From Streptomyces sp. NRRL WC-3605 (GTDB lineage: Bacteria; Actinomycetota; Actinomycetes; Streptomycetales; Streptomycetaceae): a stretch of DNA of 64,000 bases. Positions 60,615 to 64,000 of this stretch are shown here, piece by piece (the first letter of the stretch is position 1; every line of letters starts with the position of its first letter). The stretch lies in the NCBI RefSeq assembly GCF_001509795.1, contig NZ_LLZN01000091.1:186001-250000 (forward strand), in the 5' to 3' direction. A program made the translations under genes and the position numbers. Below the pieces are notes generated by a model, which was not told where the DNA came from, did not search any database, and worked only from the letters and a program-made list of their open reading frames with translations.

Positions 60615-61985
60615 TCAGGCCTCCGCCGCCGAGTCCTCCTCGTCCGTCAGGTCCTCCGGCGCGAACCCCGGCAGCCACTCCTCCAGTTCCTGACGCAGCC
60701 GCACCGTCGCACCGAGCTGGCACAGCACGCCGATGGTGCTCAGCGTCACCCGGTGGATGAGGAGATAGGCAGGGGGCAGATTGAGCCGCTTGCCCAGCTG
60801 GTAGGCGGGCGAGCGGGGGTCGGCCACCCGGGCGGCCTGACTGCGCATCCAGCCGCGTGAGAACGTGAACTCCTCGACCTGGGCCGGTTCGATGATCGGC
60901 AGCAGGTAGTCCATGACGGCGTCGGGCTCCAGGTCGATCGTCTCCTTGACGAAACCCTCGGCGCACAGCATCTCGTAGACCGCGTCCGCGTCGCCGTCCA
61001 GCGTCATCCGCAGGGACTCCCCGATGGGCGTCGGCAGGCCACCGGGGAGCCGGTCGACGGTGCCGAAGTCCAGCACGCCCAGCCGCCAGTCGTCCTCGCC
61101 CTCCGGGCCGCCCGGCAGCAGACGGAAGTTCCCCGGGTGGGGGTCGGCGTGCAGCAGGCCGGTGCGGGCCGGTCCGGAGAAGAGGAACCGGGCCAGGAGC
61201 TGACCGGCGCGGTCGCGCTGCTCCTCGGTGCCGTCGGAGATCACCTCCGAGAGCGGCACCCCGTCCATCCATTCCGTGATCAGGACCTCATCGCTCTGGT
61301 GGACGACCGCCGGCACGACGACGTCCGGGTCGTCCGCGAACTCCTCCGCGTGGGCCTGCTGCGCCTGCGCCTCCAGGCCGTAGTCCAGCTCCTCGGAGAC
61401 GCGGTCCCTCAGCTCCGCGATCAGCGGCTTGATGTCCATGCCCGGGATCAGGGGGCCCAGCAGCCGGGCGAACCGGCTCAGCTGGTTCAGGTCGGAGAGC
61501 AGGGCCTCCCCGGCTCCGGGGTACTGCACCTTGACCGCGACCTCACGGCCGTCGTGCCACACCGCCCGGTGCACCTGGCCGATCGACGCGGCGGCGGCCG
61601 GCTTGTCCTCGAACTCCAGGAACAGGTCGTGCCAGTCCTCGCCGAGCCGTTCCGACAGGACCGCGTGCACGGTGCGCGTCGGCATCGGCGGCGCGGCCTC
61701 CTGCAGCTTGGTGAGCGCCGCCCGGTACGGTCCGGCGACCTCCTCGGGCAGGGCCGACTCGAAGACGGACAGGGCCTGCCCGAACTTCATCGCGCCGCCC
61801 TTGAGCTCGCCGAGGACCTTGAACAGCTGCTCGGCGGTCCGCTGCTGCAGTTCGCGGCCGACGATCTCCGCGGACTCACCGACGATCCGCTTGCCGAGTC
61901 CCCAGGTAGCCCGCCCGGCGAAGCCGAGCGGCAGCGCGGCGAGCTTGGCGGTGCGTGTGACCGCCTTGCGCGGAAGATCAGACAT
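60615..61985 (-). CDS. ABC1/AarF-family atypical kinase
   Basis: 456 residues. The ABC1 hallmark KFGQALSVFESALPEE, the alanine-rich nucleotide loop AAAASIGQVHRAVW, the VAVKVQYPG lysine motif, the catalytic LLHADPHPGNFR (~290) and the metal-binding GVLDFGTVD are all present. Bacterial members support quinone biology; the mycobacterial counterpart (Rv3197) next to whiB7 has been associated with antibiotic tolerance. ATG 61985 lies inside the end of the ThiF-like gene, so the pair is coupled. Confidence 0.93.
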   Translation of the reverse strand: MSDLPRKAVTRTAKLAALPLGFAGRATWGLGKRIVGESAEIVGRELQQRTAEQLFKVLGELKGGAMKFGQALSVFESALPEEVAGPYRAALTKLQEAAPPMPTRTVHAVLSERLGEDWHDLFLEFEDKPAAAASIGQVHRAVWHDGREVAVKVQYPGAGEALLSDLNQLSRFARLLGPLIPGMDIKPLIAELRDRVSEELDYGLEAQAQQAHAEEFADDPDVVVPAVVHQSDEVLITEWMDGVPLSEVISDGTEEQRDRAGQLLARFLFSGPARTGLLHADPHPGNFRLLPGGPEGEDDWRLGVLDFGTVDRLPGGLPTPIGESLRMTLDGDADAVYEMLCAEGFVKETIDLEPDAVMDYLLPIIEPAQVEEFTFSRGWMRSQAARVADPRSPAYQLGKRLNLPPAYLLIHRVTLSTIGVLCQLGATVRLRQELEEWLPGFAPEDLTDEEDSAAEA

Positions 61986-63357
61986 GCGCCCTCCAGATCC
62001 GAGCCGGCCGTGCGGTGTCCGCCTCGCGGCGTGGCTTCTTCGACGGCCGTTCCTCCGCCATTGTCTCGTGCGACCCCTCGTCGGCGGAGGGGTGTTCCTC
62101 CTCGCCTTTGTCCGCCGCACCGCACGGGCAGGCACGATGCGCCCACACCGGGCGGGCGTGCCAGGTCAGACCGGGTAGTGACACCTCCCATCGTGCGCCC
62201 GCCGTGGACGGGATCCGGCCGTCGAGGAAGGCCAGGGCGTGCGCCGCGGCCAGTCCGGCGACCGTGGTCGCGAGCGCGACGTCGCAGGGCGGCACGGGCC
62301 GGGCCCGCCCCCGGCCCGACCGCCACTGGGTCACGAGGCGGGGCCAGACGGGGTCCCGGTCGGTGCGGTCCGCGTCCAGGCATCCGGCGCAGGCCGTCTC
62401 GCCCGGCAGGACGAGAGGGCCGACCACGCCGGTGCCCTCCACCACGCCGACGTACAGATGGGGCGTGCCGGAGTCGATCAGCGGTTCCGCGGCGGACGGG
62501 GACGGGGCGTGCACGCCGACGTCGTCGCGCGGAGCGATGATCACCAGCGAGTGGCCGTGGGCGTCCTGTCCGCGAGGGGAGCGGGTGTCGCGGCGCGGTG
62601 GGCGGTCCGGTGCGTGGCGGCGTGCGATCCGGCGGGCGGCGTCGTCCCGGCGGTCACCGACCGTCTCGGCGGGCAGCCCGCCCGGCGTCACGTCCCACGG
62701 CTCGACCCGCCCGATGTCGCGCACGTCCACCTCGCCGACCCCGGCCGCCGCCAGCAGCGAGGCGAGCACGGCGCCGACCCGGCCCGCACCGCGCACCTGC
62801 ACCCGCGCGGAGCGGCGGGCGGCGAGCCGGCCGATCGCCTCACCCGGCTCGGAGGTGGTCAGGGACAGTGAGGCCAGATCGGGGCGCAGCCGGTCCAGGA
62901 CCGCCTTCCTGCGCCGCAGCCAGTCGCCCCCTGGCCCGCCGCCCCGGGCGTCGTCGAGCAGGCCGGCGCGCGTGAGCCGTCGAAGCAGTCCGTCGACATG
63001 CCCGACGGGCAGGTCCATCCGCCGGCCCTCCTCGCGCAGCAGCTCCGGCCCCCGGGTGCCGTTCAGCAGGTCGAGGAAGCTGCCCGTCGCCGTGTCCATC
63101 GGACCCAGCGTCAGCGCGTGCGCCGGAGTCATCCCGAACTGCACCGTATTGAGGTCCCGCCAGCCCCGACGCAACGCGGGCTTCAGCAAAGGCGCCCGTG
63201 GAAGCCCCGCACCGGCCTCCCGGTGCACCTCCGCCTCCGACTCTGTCTCCGCCTCCACCGAACTCCCGGGCGAAAAAGTCGAAATCGCCGCACTAGTGTC
63301 GAAACGGGTGTCAGTGGTGTCACCGGTGTCGGTCTCGGTCGAAGCTGCAGCGTGCAT
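61978..63357 (-). CDS. ThiF/TOMM-type E1-like protein
   Basis: About 459 residues. The middle has a Rossmann-like segment VRGAGRVGAVLASLLAAAGV followed by VDVRDIGRVEPWDV, as in E1/cyclodehydratase partner proteins; the C-terminal part holds CAGCLDAD and CPCG, a likely zinc site. The acidic Ser/Thr-rich N-terminus is variable, so the start (ATG 63357) is uncertain; ATG 63417 is possible. It overlaps the ABC1 kinase by 8 nt. The Rv3196 homologue by position. Substrate unknown; no precursor peptide gene was found beside it. Confidence 0.8.
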   Translation of the reverse strand: MHAAASTETDTGDTTDTRFDTSAAISTFSPGSSVEAETESEAEVHREAGAGLPRAPLLKPALRRGWRDLNTVQFGMTPAHALTLGPMDTATGSFLDLLNGTRGPELLREEGRRMDLPVGHVDGLLRRLTRAGLLDDARGGGPGGDWLRRRKAVLDRLRPDLASLSLTTSEPGEAIGRLAARRSARVQVRGAGRVGAVLASLLAAAGVGEVDVRDIGRVEPWDVTPGGLPAETVGDRRDDAARRIARRHAPDRPPRRDTRSPRGQDAHGHSLVIIAPRDDVGVHAPSPSAAEPLIDSGTPHLYVGVVEGTGVVGPLVLPGETACAGCLDADRTDRDPVWPRLVTQWRSGRGRARPVPPCDVALATTVAGLAAAHALAFLDGRIPSTAGARWEVSLPGLTWHARPVWAHRACPCGAADKGEEEHPSADEGSHETMAEERPSKKPRREADTARPARIWRAHV

Positions 63358-63582
63358 GAACAGGCCCCCGTAGCCGTCGTCGTGGTGCGTCCCCGTGCGC
63401 CGGGGGAGCCCGGTCATGGCCTCCCCGACGACAGTCAGCATGCCCTGACGCGGCGATCGGTGCGGAAAGTTGTCCACAGGCAGTGGATATTCGTCGTACA
63501 AATCAGACACCGGGGCGAGGGATCGGAATCGAACCGTCCCGGAGTCGGGACTTCCCCCCGGGGCAACGGGTAACGTCGGGGC

Positions 63583-64000
63583 GTGTCCGCCGACCCACTG
63601 CACCGCGCCGGAACGCCACAGCGCGGTACGACCAGCCCGCCCGTGAGCGGCTCGGGGGCGAACGCGATCGAGGTCCGCAGGAGCGCCCGGCGCCGCCGGA
63701 CGGTGTCGGCGTACCGCGAGGGCGATCGCACCATCGTGCTCATCCCCGCCCGGATGTCCGAGGCGGAGGAGCAGCGCTGGGTGCGCGTCATGCTCGACAA
63801 GCTGGCCGCCCAGGAGAGCAAGAAGGTCCTCGGCGACGCCGAACTGTCCTCGCGGGCCGACCGGTTGTCGGAGCAGTATCTGGGCGGCCGGGCCCGGCCG
63901 GACTCGGTCCGCTGGGTCACCAACCAGAACACCCGCTGGGGTTCGTGCACCCCCGCCGAGGGCAGCATCCGGCTATCGCACCGGTTGCAGGGCATGCCCG
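63583..64000 (+). CDS. YgjP/DUF45-type metallopeptidase-like protein (cut by window end)
   Basis: The first 139 codons of a gene running out of the window. VSAYREGDRTIVLIPARMSE and VTNQNTRWGSCTPAEGSIRL match the DUF45/YgjP family, in which the NTRWGSC motif precedes the HExxH zinc site (beyond the edge here). TAACGT six bases before GTG 63583 and no ribosome site suggest leaderless translation. Divergent from the ThiF-like gene. Confidence 0.85.
   Translation, partial: MSADPLHRAGTPQRGTTSPPVSGSGANAIEVRRSARRRRTVSAYREGDRTIVLIPARMSEAEEQRWVRVMLDKLAAQESKKVLGDAELSSRADRLSEQYLGGRARPDSVRWVTNQNTRWGSCTPAEGSIRLSHRLQGMP

Noticed and set aside
1..64000. tRNA, rRNA, CRISPR or prophage genes
   Set aside because: No tRNA-like arms with a T-loop consensus, no regularly spaced repeats and no phage structural or integrase genes were seen.

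Overview
The window comes from a high-GC actinobacterium and almost certainly a Streptomyces. Codon third positions are nearly all G/C, GTG starts are frequent, many genes look leaderless, and the gene families are typical: a WhiB-like regulator with an AT-hook, mycoredoxin, AdnAB-type helicase-nucleases, DUF3152, DUF3107, a two-domain MoeZ and SigR-type promoters. No rRNA, tRNA, CRISPR or intact transposase was found. The only mobile element seen is a 106-bp MITE-like insertion.

Layout. Positions 1-4601 form an accessory pocket. A MarR regulator, a divergent metallo-beta-lactamase-fold hydrolase and an aldo/keto reductase sit between stretches of frameshifted gene remnants; remnants of one gene family lie on both flanks in opposite orientation. 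Positions 4602-17512 are housekeeping and membrane genes: an Mrp Fe-S ATPase, DUF1003, an MgtE-N/CBS protein, a lipoprotein, CorA, a SUFU-domain protein, an MFS exporter under a probable iron box, a PHP phosphoesterase, MarC, a 50-residue microprotein under a SigR-type promoter, a NYN protein and a hydrolase. Positions 17621-26465 hold a DEAD-box RNA helicase with a long basic repeat tail, a ferritin-fold protein, DUF3107, TetR, a hydrolase and a repeat-bearing DUF3152 metalloprotease-like protein. Positions 26486-32211 are a dipeptide/oligopeptide ABC importer operon preceded by a leader peptide.

Positions 32320-37587 are a compact glycan locus: a PelF-like GT4, a polytopic membrane protein, an NAD epimerase and a spherulin-4-like glycosidase, stitched together by ATGA/GTGA overlaps and two short coupled ORFs. 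I consider this the best candidate for an undescribed system. Positions 37581-42591 hold SigR-promoted moeZ and two equal-length S33-type secreted peptidases. Positions 42732-64000 hold a UPF0104 flippase-like protein with an embedded degenerate kinase domain, an alkyltransferase-like (ATL) protein, AdnA, AdnB, an M20 dipeptidase, NudC, mycoredoxin, UvrD2, wblC with its upstream ORF and attenuator, an ABC1 kinase, a ThiF-like protein and a YgjP-type metalloprotein (cut by the window end).

How they fit together. The right two thirds resembles, in content and broadly in order, the Mycobacterium tuberculosis region from rhlE to whiB7 (from memory). It joins thiol-redox defence (mycoredoxin, MoeZ, SigR promoters), end-processing DNA repair (AdnAB, UvrD2, ATL) and ribosome-antibiotic resistance control (WblC). 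Start codons were chosen from Shine-Dalgarno sites or from a TANNNT-like -10 box placed 6-7 nt before the start codon (leaderless genes).
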